Positions 1-13,960 are shown, counted from the stretch's first letter. The stretch: 64,000 nucleotides of DNA from Apostichopus japonicus (GCF_037975245.1 NC_092576.1:27603611-27667610); one strand, 5' to 3'. Numbers and translations are program-made. The notes: a model not told the origin generated them from the sequence alone.

Positions 1-289
1 TACGGGATGGAAGAATTGATAGATTATACTATATTTATGTACAGCAAAGGCAATTGCTGCTAAAAGAAGCAAAACGACCGTTCCAATCGTGTACAGAAGC
101 ACTTCCACAATCGCCATTTTTGAGAACGGGTGATCAAAATGTCTTGTACGTACTACTAGTAGTGCGGTTGTGGTTTCATGAAGTAAACTTAATTAACTGT
201 CCGCGCTGAGATTGACCGTTACAAATACATACAGTAAAATTCTGACCTTACTTACCAGTCCAGTTTCGAACCTCTGGACATACAATCAG

Positions 290-550
290 CGTCCATAGCC
301 TAGCTGGTTAGGGTGTCCACGTACAAAGCGGGAAGCCCGGGTTCGAATACCGGTGAAGGCTGGAATTTTTTCACTGTTCTGGTTTTTCCTTCTCATTACG
401 TTTTCATTTATATATATATATTCATTTGCCTTCGTAGTTGACCTCCATTTAATGAACATATAGTCTGTTCCGGCTTTAGGAATCACAAATGATTTTCGAG
501 TTAATTGTACAGAATGCACCCCTGGTATTTTGAATCTGACGATACACACA
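290..550 (+). repeat. tRNA-derived SINE
   Basis: Seen: a box-A-like stretch at 296-313 (TAGCCTAGCTGGTTAGGG) and a box-B-like stretch at 340-351 (GGTTCGAATACC), about 27 bp apart as in tRNA genes, followed by a non-tRNA body with a short (TA)n. The body's end (about 500-545, containing GTACAGAATGCACCCCTGG) recurs in reverse at about 47455-47510, and a shorter piece (CTTTAGGAATCACAAATGA) recurs near 24505. The internal pol III boxes plus an unrelated tail are the hallmark of tRNA-derived SINEs. There is no acceptor stem, so it is not a functional tRNA gene. Confidence 0.6.
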
Positions 551-619
551 GACTAACCACTCATTAATAAAGGCAAGCAAGGCCGGTGTAGCAGTACAAA
601 CTGTCGCAAATATTCCATA

Positions 620-664
620 TTCAGTATAAACTCTCCCAGTCCCACTGGGACAGTTTATACTGAA
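620..664. repeat. Near-perfect 45-bp inverted repeat (hairpin)
   Basis: Seen: the left arm starts TTCAGTATAAACT and the right arm ends AGTTTATACTGAA. The inner 7-bp stem TCCCAGT/ACTGGGA closes a CCC loop, with one C:C mismatch between the two stems. It lies in a 590-760 region rich in GTACA/GGACA-type words that is also recognisable at 6985-7150, so it is probably part of a non-autonomous mobile element. Confidence 0.5.
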
Positions 665-859
665 TTTACCAGTACATTTAGTCTCCCGGACCTTTTGTAC
701 AAGGCCAGTTGGTACAGACTGTCTCCCAGGACAGTTTATGCTATGATGAAACGAGGGGGGACATTATTTGTTGGTCGCATATTTGGTTGTAAATTGTGTC
801 CCCCTGAACACTACGTCCGCATTAGCATGTACGTTCGAGTAGCAAAAATTTAATTAGTA

Positions 860-1105
860 ATGGACTCTGGCAGTATCCGTATTATTAGCAAACTGTCACA
901 TTTCGGCTTCCGTATATTTAGCAGTAAAGTCGTGCGACAACTAAAAATGGAAAAGCTAACGGAAAACGTGAGACAAATTGCAAATATTCTAAGAGATGAG
1001 AGCTATCCAAGTGGGTTTACAAGAATAAAACAGAGAAGGATCTTAAGGAGACAAAGTCAGTCTTTCAGACTGGCTGAAAATGGAACTCTTGCGTACCGAA
1101 ATTGA
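860..1105 (+). pseudogene. Gypsy-integrase-like (KRBA2-type) N-terminal piece
   Basis: An 81-residue open frame. Its second half (from the Met at 947) has the pattern YPSGFTRIKQRRILRRQSQ followed by a phenylalanine and a short Gly/Leu/Tyr segment. This resembles the N-terminus of Ty3/gypsy integrase-derived proteins annotated in invertebrates as KRBA2-like, where a basic KxxxRRxSxxF segment precedes the HHCC zinc finger. The integrase core motif appears downstream at 2848, but I found no HHCC exon in between. It could be an exon of a domesticated integrase gene or a decayed retrotransposon; the gap and lack of a clear donor favour a relic. Confidence 0.4.
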
Positions 1106-2847
1106 AGGAAAGTTTTGCTATCTAGGGCTTCTCAACTCGCCAAAATCGAGGCAGCTCATACTGACTAGTGACATCTACAGTATAAGGTAATGTCTGTACA
1201 GTAACTTACAGTATAGGATACACAATATGGTATTGGTTGTTAAATGGCGAACGGCCATTCCACAGTTAAACTATAACCAGGCCTCTAGGACTGATTGGTG
1301 CACAAATCATGATATTCTTTTACCACGTTTGGTTAGTTGTAAAAACTCATTCGCAAAAGTCAAGCAATTGCTTATGCAACAGTATAATCAGTTGTATGCT
1401 TGAGCAAAGTTGTAAGTGCATGAACAAAGTTATTAGGGCCTATTTCTTTTCGTTTTGTTTACCCAATTGTCTTAACAAATTTTTGTGAAAATTATTATAA
1501 ATTTCTACCTTTTATCGCCCTGCCTATCATGAAAGATAACAACAGATCACTAAAGCTTACAGAGCTAGTCTGGTTTTGCATGCATGGGACACTATAAAAT
1601 GCTATTATTGGACTATAGCATATAGCCTAGCCTACTTCTGGAGGAAAGTGGCACTAATACTGTACATAACAAATTCACGTTCATTAATTTTGGTTGGTAA
1701 GAACAGATATTGAAGGCATGATAATACTTTTTTAGGTGTGGCATATTCTCTACATGCCAAACCTCACTGCAGAAGAAAACTCCTTAAATATCTATAGACC
1801 CAAATAGTGGCCATGCAATATGTACAATAATGGGAATATTCCATTTCAAACACCGATATAGAGTTGTAATTCAATTTTAAGGCACTTCAGCTAGAATTAC
1901 CAATCCTGCAGCCCATATATTTGTGTGTGTTGTTTGTTTTTTTGTTTTTTTGGGGGGGGGGCAAAAAAACATGATATCTCCTTGATCATGAACTTACTTA
2001 TCTCTTTGAAGGTGTTCATCTTTGCATAGATAAACCAGACAACAGACTATGTCTAGATTCTATTGGAAAACTATCAACGTTGATGTAACAAGTTATGTTC
2101 AACAGGATTTCAAAGCGTCATTGTCCTGTAGACCTACGAACAAGTCTCCATAGCATTCCTGTAACTGGATTATGGAAACAGGTAAATTCTCAATCTGTTT
2201 TAATTGTACAGGTTGTCCGCAGCATGCAGTGAAGGTTTACTTTAGTTAAAGTCATTCTGTATGGACAAATTAAAAATTTACAAGTTTAAAGGTAGTCTGT
2301 ATTGGCCCTAAATTTCGGCCAAATTAATTGCTAAAAGTTTTCAAAAAGTACTTTCCAAGGGGTAATAACCCTTTAAATTGTGCTCAGACATTCTAAATGA
2401 TGACACAAGATATTGAATGTCCCAGTGAGGTAAATTTCCTCCAGGGAAATAAACATACTTAAAGAATTTTGTCCATAGTGAAAATTTGGCATATTTAAGG
2501 CCTATACAGCATACCTTTAAGCCACACTCTGGCCTAACTTCAGAACAACCATCAATATAGGAATATAATTGTAAGTTGCAAGAAGTGGCGTATCATTTTT
2601 CTGGTTTAGTGGTTGAAGAGATTGTAAATATATGGTACAGTATGGTGTAAGGTACATTTTCATGTTTGCAAGGTAAAAATAATTGGCCTAAATCCACCAA
2701 CACCCTGTTTCGATCAGATATCCCACTGTTTTTATCTAGATCTGTGTACAGAATGAAGCAATGGAATAGAACAACAGTCAAGGCAAAGCATGCAACTTGT
2801 AATTGTTTTTGAAATTAGCACCTAAATGCTGTCTTCTTTCTTAACAG
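1106..2847. other. Non-coding, no recognised gene
   Basis: AT-rich sequence with only short open frames. It would be intronic if the integrase-like pieces at 860-1105 and 2848-3009 belong to one gene. A T-rich run followed by a G run lies near 1925-1962. I see no further exon with convincing splice sites. Confidence 0.5.
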
Positions 2848-3009
2848 GTTGGTGTAGATCTTATTGGTCCTCTACCAGTGACAGCTGCCAAGCGACTGTA
2901 CATCATAACACTGTCTGACTTCTATTCAAAGTGGCCTGAGACTAAGGCAATGCCTGACAAGACTGCAGCATCAACTTCTTATTGCATTACTGATGTGATG
3001 ATGAGATAA
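2848..3009 (+). pseudogene. Ty3/gypsy-type integrase core fragment
   Basis: Preceded by a good acceptor (CTTTCTTAACAG at 2836-2847). The 53-codon frame begins VGVDLIGPLPVTAAKRLYII and continues with LSDFYSKWPE and KTAASTS, then stops. This is the first part of the DDE integrase core: VGxDLIGPLP carries the first catalytic Asp, and the SKWxE strand follows. The second Asp and the catalytic Glu are missing because the frame ends at a TAA at 3007-3009. The usual family core is about 150 residues, so this is a truncated fragment. Its acceptor-like start suggests it may once have been an exon of a domesticated integrase gene. Confidence 0.6.
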
Positions 3010-4015
3010 GAATGTCTTAAAAAGTGAATAATTTTCTGTAGTTAGTTCCAATATGAATGGCATCATATCTGTTATTTGTACCATGCAAATAACTTGTAGT
3101 GCATGGCAGAATGCTGTGTTTGAGTATAAATTATTTCCAAATAGGTATTAAGCATACAGAAATGTCACGAAGGTAGGTGAGGACAGAGAAAGTGTACTGT
3201 AAATCTTTGCAGGTTAAGTCCCCATTAACAAGTTTATATGTACATAGTTTTTGTTCCTATATTTACTTGCAAAGTTTCCACCTCTGGTTCGCATATAGCC
3301 TGACAATTGTCGTCATTTGATTTACATCCCCAAAAAGTGATTTTGGCTGGACATGTTTCACTGCAGCAGACACAGTTTATTTGTTGAAGCAAATGATGAG
3401 TAAATAATTAAGACCACATTCCACAGCTAGACACCACCTATTGTGTGTTGTTTTTCAAAAAGGTGTTGGACAGTTTGATATTGTAACCACAGGGAACTTT
3501 TCTGTTTAGAAAGTGTGAACTTATTACCACTTGGCTGTTTTGACAGGAATTTCGACAAGATAAGAGAGGTAATGTATCAACTGAGTTTTGGTACCATTTC
3601 TCTATTAGGTCCGTTGTGGAAAATTGCTAAATGTGTTTGTGTGTGTGGTGGGGGATATTTCCTGAAACCTGGGAGAGGGACCCCTTTTTCTTTGGCAAAA
3701 TAAGGCAATGTTTAGGTCTCTTGATGCAAAATTATGTATAAGAGTACATTTTACTATAATAATGGTAAGCTAGCATTATTTGTTTTTGCATTTGGGTCAT
3801 ACAGAGGGTGTTTTGAACCCCCCATGGATCCTGATTCAGGACAATTAATGTTTGATCGGCATTAAACAGTCATACCATGCACACATACATCAATAGAGCA
3901 CCAAAAGGCATCAAATTTCTGTTGTATCCTAGCTTACTCTAATTTGATAAATTTCTGATCTTAAATTTAATTAATATGTCACAAATGTTGTATTGGCTCA
4001 TGTGGTTAAAACTTT
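3010..4015. other. Non-coding, no recognised gene
   Basis: AT-rich sequence without supported exons. The 62-codon frame at 3515-3703 ends in low-complexity GT/G-rich DNA and is not supported. Confidence 0.5.
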
Positions 4016-4436
4016 TCAGGTTTGGTAGTGAACTGTACAATATAGCGCCAAAATTATGACATGCAATCTCCAATTAATAAAATGGAGCCAGTAATCCCAT
4101 AAACATGTAGGTGTCACAATAAAAGATCATCCAATTAACTCAATGCCTAAGCATAGTTCAGTTGTACACTATACAGTCTACACTTAACCAACATGGTGAA
4201 TGTTAATTATCCTTGTAGTGGAGCTTTCAGGTTTGGTAGTGAACTGTACAATATAGCGCCAAAATTATGACATGCAATCTCCAATTAATAAAATGGAGCC
4301 AGTAATCCCATAAACATGTAGGTGTCACAATAAAAGATCATCCAATTAACTCAATGCCTAAGCATAGTTCAGTTGTACACTATACAGTCTACACTTAACC
4401 AACATGGTGAATGTTAATTATCCTTGTAGTGGAGCT
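4016..4436 (+). repeat. Perfect 211-bp direct tandem duplication
   Basis: The block beginning TTCAGGTTTGGTAGTGAACT at 4016 is repeated from about 4227 with no difference that I can see, through to GGAGCTT. Period 211 bp, two copies. The identity implies a very recent duplication or an assembly duplication. No coding content. Confidence 0.85.
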
Positions 4437-6980
4437 TACACATAACCTTTCAAGATGATAATTTATTTTATATATGACTTACAGTGTGGTATTCACTACT
4501 CATAATATTGCTTTCAACTTTTATTTTGCACAGATTTGGTTGTACTGATATCTCATCCCTGACCACCAATGGAGGGAGTATGTATGAGGTTAACAGAAGA
4601 CATGTCTAGACGATTTTCTTAGCAGTTAACTTGTTACCGACAATAATCTTGTCTTTCACTGTAACATATCATGAGAGAAAATTGCGTCGGCTGCTATACG
4701 TTTAAGCAAAGACAGGCCATTGACTTTTCACTGCCAGTCGTAGTCGAAGGGATGTGACGCTCAAAATTCTTTATCACCTCATTACTTCATTAAATAACAA
4801 ATAAGAAGGCGTGTTTCTTGGTTCTGGAAGTTGTGTTCAAGATAAGTTCTCATAGAAAAACATATAACCGACCATATTCTTCTTCCTGTTGTAACTTTTG
4901 CTGTTATGGATTTCTGTGTAAGTCTTAACGAAAAACCCGTTGGATACATGAGAATCAGCTATTTTATTTGTAATTTACAATCAAGATTAAATTTTTGACG
5001 GTATCAAGTTGCACATTAAAGCATTATATAGGTAATCCTACTGTTTGTGGAAAGCAGTTCAAAGGGGGAATTCTAATAGGGAAACTGCATGGTTTTATTG
5101 AGGTCTTTACCAAACTCTAAAGAGGATGTTCTTCATGTGGATTATGAGAGTTTCAAGTACATATTGCTTGAAGAAGAGTGACAGTAGTATATCTTTCTAA
5201 TCAAGCAATACCTCCCTGCTTGACGGATGCTCTAGAAAGCATGGATTATCTTTAGTTGCATCAGAGCTACAAAGGGAGAGTCATCATTCCAGTTAAATTT
5301 CCCCATGCAGGGGGTAGGAAGTGAGGGTGGGCACACAACATCAGAGGGACATTTTCTCATTCCACAACCACCACTCGATATGCTATAAACCGATACACAC
5401 CGGCCATATCACTTAAATATGATGTATGATGTGTTAGTATGTTATCAATACTATTTATTGAGATTGTTAATTGTTAAACGTGCTATAAAAAGATATGGGA
5501 TGCCATTTTAAAAATGGCATGTACAGACAGTGCCCCCCCCCCCCCAGGAGGCTCCTACCTCCCAGATCCCATGTATAATCATTTTTCACTCTTTGCTCAG
5601 TCTGATATAGATTCAGAATTTTGTGTTTGTGCATGACTATCATCCAATTTCATGTTTTGATTTTCACTATATTAACTTTCTTTGAACAAACTTTTCTCTA
5701 CAAGAATGACATATTTAAAGTGTGAGAAACATGATGAGACAAAAAATCTAGCATATTGCATCCTGTTCTGTCCTATTTGCTTTATTCTTTCCCTTGTTTG
5801 GCTTTGTTTTGTTTCCTGTATGTTTGCAGCTCTTTTGAAGAGGGTATCGTTCTAATATATCTTTTCTAATTTGAACCACTTTTGTCCAATAAGAAACATT
5901 CATAATAAGAAACAACGAACCTTTATCACTGGAATTGCCTGGAATGCCATTTTTCTATACAAATGAAAATTTGCTTCACGCATGGCCATCACAACGGGGC
6001 AGGGGGTGGGGGAATGGCCCTCCACCTTGTTGAGAGGGAGAAAACCTTGACTCGACGATTGAGTGACAAAAATAAGGAAGGGTAAAAAAGTAAACAATAA
6101 AGTAGTAATGAAAGTCAATAAATAGGTGTCAAGCCCATACGGAGAGGGTTGGGGCAGTATTGACATTTTCAAGGTCAGAGAAGTATCTAGTCCAGCTACG
6201 TCATGGTTGTTATTAGCAAACAAAAATGTTTTGGAACTCATCACAGATAGGTCACAGACTTAAAAAGACCCCTCCCCAGGACACACATTCGATAACTTAC
6301 CATCCCACCCCCCCCCCCGAATCCTTGCACTCAAAATTATGTGTATGGGCCTGAGTTTTGTATACAGCGTTGCCGATTTCGTTTAGGATGTAACTTGAAA
6401 ACACCCTCGGTTCCCGTCCTATAATGAGCTTAACGCACGGATGAAATTTCATATTGGGTAGGCAACTCTCGTAGAGCCATGAAGTACAGTTACCATACTT
6501 GCCAAATCTTACCCACTGTGTGTTAGGGAAATACGGCAACAATGAAGTTTGGACTCCTAAAGTTGTAATATTTTACCTCTGCAATTATCATTTTTTGTTG
6601 TAGCTGTTACATTCCCGATCCCGTACCCGCCTTCCGTTGGGGGGGGGTAGTTAGGTTTATACTATCTCTCCCTCTGTAAAGATGACTATGAACGCAATGT
6701 AGTTGCCGAATACAACATGCAACATATACGGAGGATGAAATAGCAGCAATCACAACAAAAACATGATTAACATCTTCTACAGATGGAAGACTTGTTTCTT
6801 TTTCTTCTTTTATTCCCGTTCTATTTTTTGTTTTGCAGCAACGCACAACGTCTCATTTATTTACTGTAACATCTAACTATGTATGCATCTGCTCTAGTTA
6901 TTGATATAATGAACTCAATTGCCTTTTGAATGTTGGAAATGCTTAAATTTTATGCGGGACAAAATATGCTATGAAGTATT
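4437..6980. other. Non-coding, no recognised gene
   Basis: AT-rich sequence with short poly-C runs near 5534 and 6308. The minus-strand frames of 80-115 codons between 5900 and 6846 run through C-rich low-complexity DNA and show no family resemblance or splice context. Confidence 0.5.
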
Positions 6981-6984
6981 TGCG

Positions 6985-7265
6985 GACATTCTGTACCAGG
7001 ACATTTCATCCGGCGGGACTATATTTGCTGTGAGGTGGGGACACAATTTTCAGCAGATAATGTCCGACCGGACTAAATATCCTGGTACAGATTGTCCCCG
7101 TGGACACTTTGTACAGGGGGGCACTCTGTACTGTCACACCGGATGCATTCTGTACAATCATAACACTTGGGTAATACGCCCTCAATGACATTTTTACAAA
7201 GCCAATGTAGACACATTAACACACCAGTGAATCACTGTGGTCGAGTGGTACGGACTTCGGTCTGT
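6985..7265 (+). repeat. Interspersed repeat with tRNA-like box A
   Basis: The GTACA/GGACA-rich part (6985-7150) resembles 590-760. The block from about 7140 (TCTGTACAATCATAACACTT onward) to 7263 matches the reverse complement of about 47355-47475. It ends in a box-A-like GTGGTCGAGTGGTACGGACT (7236-7255), the same tRNA-like head found beside a Penelope fragment and a hammerhead-like core near 47.3 kb. Probably one non-autonomous element family. Confidence 0.5.
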
Positions 7266-7559
7266 TTGATGGAGCGAATAAAGGATTTGAGGAAGGGGTT
7301 GTAACTGGTAACAAACGGAATGCGTGAATTGGGGCTTTCAGACTTCACGGCTCAACTTGTCGGCAGCGAAAATACCCTGTCTAAATAAGTGAAGGGGGTA
7401 TCCGTCGTTCAAGGAATAACCACTTAAAGTGGATACCTGGTGTTCAAAATCTCGTGGGTGGGAGGAAATGAAGCATTGAAGTCTAAGGCATTGGCTGTAA
7501 ACAATAGAAACCTTAAGATTACCTGGGTGAAAACTTTTAAAGTGTTAATACATATGAAT

Positions 7560-8160
7560 ATCAGTGGGCTTATAAAAGACCGAAGTGGTTAACGAATTGC
7601 CATCCAACTTCACCGAGAGCATCTAGAAATGATATTTGATGTATAGAAACTTCGGCAGGAAATTTAATGCTGTCATGAAAAGAATTAACATGATCAAAGA
7701 AAGACTTAGGAGATTCTTCACCATGTGGCCAGACAAAAAATAAATCGTCAATGTATTTATAAAAGCGTGTTGGCTTTAGAGATGTGGATAGCATTTCCTG
7801 TTCCAATACGTGCATAATTACGTTGGCGTAACATGGTGCCGTCTTAGTGCCCATGGCGGTACCATTGATTTGGAGATAATATTTCCCATTAGAAGAGAAA
7901 TAATTATTGCTTCATATGAAACGTAAAATAGGACCAACATCATCAGCTAAAGTGGTTTTGGTGGCATACTTAAGAAGAAAATGAGGGATATTAGTGTACG
8001 AAGAGGATACGTCCATAGTAACAAGTAACTAATTAATCGGTAACGTCTGAATTGTGAGAAGAATTCTCAAAAAAAAAGAGTAGTGTCCTGGATATAAGAA
8101 GGAACATGGCTTAATAAAGTTAATAAAGGGTTGAGTATGGAGTCTATGTATATATCTGTA
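7560..8160 (-). mobile_element. Penelope-like RT fragment
   Basis: On the minus strand the 7570-7854 frame reads MGTKTAPCYANVIMHVLEQE, then YIDDLFFVWPHGEES and SFLDALGEVGWQ. MGTxxAPxxAN and YIDD are the RT palm motifs of Penelope-like elements, YIDD carrying the catalytic Asp pair. Upstream on the same strand (7860-8150), reading through frameshifts and stops, the DVSSSYTNIPH-type motif is recognisable. It matches the fragment at 47640-48350 closely, so both belong to one family. No GIY-YIG domain is visible, so it is a truncated, dead copy. Confidence 0.8.
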
Positions 8161-8294
8161 ATCTAGTTGTGTTTTAAATTAGTTCTTGACACTGGAAGTA
8201 AATAAGAAACATTTTGGCTGCCAACAAATTATGGTTTCTCCTACATGACAGTAAAATCGATTAGGCCTACGTATTGATTGGTTTGTATATAATT

Positions 8295-9631
<1,337 letters not shown>

Positions 9632-9676
<45 letters not shown>
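9632..9676. repeat. (TA)n microsatellite
   Basis: Pure TA dinucleotide run at the 5' limit of the LINE fragment; open frames through it are artefacts. Confidence 0.9.
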
Positions 9677-10027
9677 ACACCTAATTGTATTCTGGTCATT
9701 TGATTGGTCAATTGCTCGTTGATTGCCCACTCTATGTAATAGAACCATGGGTTTTTCTTATTTGGTAGCACTTTTTTTCAATGGTAAGAGAGCAGGGAAA
9801 CATGTCTGTTCAAAACAATCTGTTGCATGAGTGCGTCTTCCCCATCTTAATATAATATGTTGTATAAAACAAATAATGAATGGTTTCCATTCGTGCAATC
9901 GTGCAAAAATGTCATTCGTTGAAACATGTAATTTGTTCCATTCAACGAGGCGAATGGAACATTCCATCATTCAACTCATGAAATATTTGCACTATTGCAC
10001 GAATGGAAACCATTCCTTATTTGTATA

Positions 10028-10175
<148 letters not shown>

Positions 10176-10699
10176 CATTGTTTGGCTCCTTTCATTGTTC
10201 TTGTTGTTGCAGCCTTTCGTGTCACTTCTTTCTCCTTACAGACCTCGTGATCATAACATACGTCAATCATTGTTTCCAGGTTTGTTGAGAACGGACATTC
10301 TAGAAGCTAACCGAAGTACAGGGCAATTTCCCCTAAATAGTGTTATCATCTACGTATTTCCTTCATAAATGTTAATAATAATGCGACAACCTAGTCAGCG
10401 GTGCGTCCCGTCATCCAGTTACAGGTTCCAACCTGCCTATATAGGAATTTCGTTGACATGTGGTGAACTTCCTATTTCTGTACCACATGCTCATCGGAAA
10501 GACCTTTTGAAGTTTATTTGAGTTCCCCTTAATTGCCCGTTTTATATCGGTTATACATCGGCTCAAAGAAAATCCCCTTCTTTGACAGGAAACGGAAGCC
10601 CGGATGCTTGATAATGACTTTAGAAAAGATAATAGCTTGTTGAGTCTCGAAAAATCTGTCGCTCGCCATATTGTGATATCATTGAAAGTTGTAATACTA

Positions 10700-10721
10700 T
10701 ATACATATCTGTATATATATA

Positions 10722-10766
<45 letters not shown>
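10700..10766. repeat. (TA)n microsatellite
   Basis: TA repeat directly upstream of the dispersed repeat at 10780-11045. Confidence 0.9.
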
Positions 10767-10767
<1 letters not shown>

Positions 10768-10779
10768 GGCGCTTTATCT

Positions 10780-11045
10780 CCATTGCCTCTCTTCACCCAG
10801 GTGTATAAATGGGGACCTGCGAGGTAAATTGTAAATATAGTTGCGTGCGCCGGTTTGTGGCTGCACCCTATGGGAAGTCCCCCGGGGGACACGTGGTTGT
10901 GGTGCACTGTGGTGCCCCAGGAGAGATTGATTGAATTGTGCACACTTTGGTGTGTGGGTGTGACAAGTTACCAATGACCAGGGGTTAAGTTGTAAAGTCA
11001 TGTGAGGAGGCATTAGCCTCATACAAGACTGTAAACCTTCAACTT
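10780..11045 (+). repeat. Dispersed ~265-bp SINE-like repeat, intact copy
   Basis: Starts CATTGCCTCTCTTCACCCAG and ends with CCTCATACAAGACTGTAAAC. The same sequence occurs on the minus strand in two halves, at about 44800-44870 and 43990-44160, separated there by LINE sequence. The present copy shows the uninterrupted state. No coding potential; both flanks are (TA)n. Confidence 0.6.
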
Positions 11046-11049
11046 TAAC

Positions 11050-11250
11050 TTTATATATATATATATCTATCTATATATATATATATATATAAATATCTAT
11101 ATATCTATATTTATATATATATATATATGTCTATATAACTGTATCTATATATATAAAAATATATCTACGTATCTATATATCTATATATATATATATATGT
11201 CTATATATATATATATATCTATATAACTGTATCTATATATCTATATATAT

Positions 11251-11284
<34 letters not shown>

Positions 11285-11560
11285 ATATCTTTGTCTATAT
11301 ATATATATATATCTTTATTTCTATATATATCTATATATATCTAGATAAATATATCTATATATACATATATAGATATATATATATATCTATATCTATCTAT
11401 CTATATATATATATCTATATCTATCTACATATATATCTCTCTTTATATATCTCTATCTATGAATATCTCTTTCTATGTGTATCTCTCTCCCTCTCTCCAC
11501 ATATCTCTCTCTCTCTCCACATATCTCTCTCCACATATCTCTCTCCTCATATCTCGTCTC
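11050..11560. repeat. Compound (TA)n/(TATC)n/(CT)n simple repeat
   Basis: About 500 bp of TA and TATC units grading into CTCTCTCCACATAT repeats toward 11550. The change of unit along the tract is typical of an old, diversifying microsatellite. Confidence 0.95.
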
Positions 11561-11830
11561 GTCTTGGAGGGGGAGTGGTGGGGTGTGCTTTGGTAGTTGG
11601 GAGAACACAGCCGTAGAAATTCAACTGCTGTTGTGAAAGATATTTAACTGAAACTCTTTACTTCAACTAAAGAGTATAATTATACGGGGGAAGATTTTTT
11701 CGAATGAAACACTCATCAATGTTTCGGAATATGTTGGTTTTTCAGAATCTTCAGAAACAACTTTGCAATTGTGTTTTTTCAGCATGCTACATCTATAACC
11801 AATGCCGAAAATGTTTAAATGTTTAAGTTC

Positions 11831-12046
11831 CTACACTTTTCCGTTTCTACATTGGGGCGCGACGACTTTTGGACTGTAGTGAGTGGGTGTAAGGGGCTGA
11901 GATGTAAAGTCTTCCAGGTGATCTAACGGAAGGGGTGTCCCGTTGCCTTTGAAACTTTCGGTACAATTGAGAGTACTTGTTGCATCCCTTTCCACCGGAA
12001 TTATACGTGATTGCGCAGCTCTATCTTGATATGTTTTACCTCTACC
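11831..12046 (-). CDS. Possible terminal exon of an unidentified gene
   Basis: A minus-strand open frame whose composition differs from the surrounding AT-rich DNA: it includes TYQDRAAQSRIIPVERDATS and a proline-rich end (SQPLTPTHYSPKVV), then a stop. A possible acceptor (CATTGGTAG) lies just before GGTAAAACATATC near 12042. I found no upstream partner exon and no recognisable domain. It may be the last coding exon of a gene whose other exons lie in neighbouring DNA, or a chance frame. Confidence 0.25.
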   Translation of the reverse strand, partial: GRGKTYQDRAAQSRIIPVERDATSTLNCTESFKGNGTPLPLDHLEDFTSQPLTPTHYSPKVVAPQCRNGKV

Positions 12047-12635
12047 AATGCGCATTAGTCGATTGACAACATAACCTCAAAAATGTTTACACCGACAGAC
12101 AAAACCAGTTAAATTTATTCAGTAATCCGGCAGGTGAGCCCTAGGTACATTCTCTACTCCACCAGTTGGAGTGTTAACGAAATTGTGGTGAGCGTCCATC
12201 TAAAGAATGGGCGATGCTGAGACTTGAGATAGTCCGGGTGGGGAGGATGGGGAAGGGTGGGGGAGCAATGGGAACTTTTCTTATATGTAAATTACGAAAT
12301 GTAACAAAACAAGATATGGAAAGGGAATTTTAACTAATAGGCTTTGTTATCCTTCGTATGCCTGTAGCTGCCTGCTGCCTGTAGCTGAAATTTAACTGTA
12401 CATGAACTTGGGAATTCTACCAAAGTACGGAAGACATCGGCAAAATTAACCAATTCTTTAGAACCTATTTCTGTACAAGATCAAAATGTGATCATGACTA
12501 AAACTCTTACAAGCGAACTTGTATCGGAAACGAACAGTGGTCAAAGAAGTGCTGCATAGCCATTTTAACAGCAGTATTACCCAATTTGACATTATGACGC
12601 CACACAAGTCTCCGATTTCAAGTTGTTTTACAACA

Positions 12636-12651
12636 TATATATATATATATA

Positions 12652-12702
<51 letters not shown>

Positions 12703-12776
12703 ATATATATATATACATATATACACACAAACATATATATATATATACATATATATATATTAATATATATATACTA

Positions 12777-12812
<36 letters not shown>
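12636..12812. repeat. Long (TA)n microsatellite
   Basis: About 175 bp of TA with CATA and ACACA interruptions. Confidence 0.95.
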
Positions 12813-12814
<2 letters not shown>

Positions 12815-12819
12815 CGCTG

Positions 12820-13940
12820 TTGCTCCATTCATTCTCGTCATCTTTCCTATTCATATCTCCCAGTATAGTCAATATTGTTTTTCTCCTGTCTTAAGTTGAA
12901 TATATTAAAAGTAATAAATTCGTCCCTTCTTTTGTTTATCGATCATGCGTCGATACAAGATACATTATCTTCCTATTTAAGCCTTATATAAGCATATTTT
13001 GTATCAGCTATATACGCAGAGTCCGAGATGACCTCAGCTCATACTTTATTAAAATATTGCCAGTGGTATGCATATATTTTATGATATATTCTCAGTGCTA
13101 TGCGTGTATTTTCTATGAAATATTTTTAGTGGTTTGCGTGTATTTCTATTATCGACAGACGTTGTTTCTTAAACAGCCCGGTCAAACCTGCACCCAGTTG
13201 GGACAAGTTTTGACTATACTGTTCTCCACATCCCGCCTCAGAACACTCATAGTGTCAGTATGAACAGTGTCAATATCATGTCTCTATCAGATAATGGCTA
13301 GGAACTGTTTATACTGTCAATACGAGCGCTTTAAAGCATGATAAGGGAGGACGGTGTAAGAGGTATTAGCCTTAGAAAAAAGGTCCAACTGGCTGAAACA
13401 TTTTACCATATATTTACAAATCGTATGCGTGTATTTCTATGTAAGTGATTCAGACAAGCGTTATGAACCTGACTGAGTTTAACGACTTTACTTTAAGTTC
13501 TAGGGACACTTTTGAAAAACTTTGTCCTTATCACACTAATATGCATTAGAAATCATGAAAACAGCTGCAACTCCCATCAAAATCCATCAAAGATTGACCA
13601 TTTTAAATTATTTTCTTAATTCTAGTTTTATTTTTGAATAAACATTAGCTAATTACGAACATTGATGATGTTAAAGTAGTGACTGTCTATTTTTTCTGTT
13701 ATATCATTCCTTAGTTTTTACAACCTACATTTCAATGACACTAAACACAGGTCTGTGGCCTAAAACGATTTTGTTAGTTATTTTGTATTGTCTTCTTTGA
13801 CAAGAGAAACATCACATTATTCAAATGATATATGTGGGCTAAAGTTGTAATTAGGGGCTTTCTTATTAAGGCCTAAAATAAGTAATTCTGATGAGCACAA
13901 CACTTCACGTCATAGTTTGAACATATTTAATGATTTTCCC
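12820..13940. other. Non-coding, no recognised gene
   Basis: AT-rich DNA. The stretch TATTTTATGATATATTCTCA (about 13075-13150) occurs in short imperfect repeats with GTGTATTTCTAT. No exon is supported. Confidence 0.5.
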
Positions 13941-13960
13941 AGATTTATTAATAACTTCCA

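Noticed and set aside
290-372. Genuine tRNA gene
   Set aside because: Boxes A and B are present, but the acceptor stem and cloverleaf do not form; it fits a SINE head. The same holds for 45812 and 47345.
5900-6846. Series of minus-strand frames of 79-114 codons
   Set aside because: Low-complexity C-rich sequence, no domain and no splice sites.
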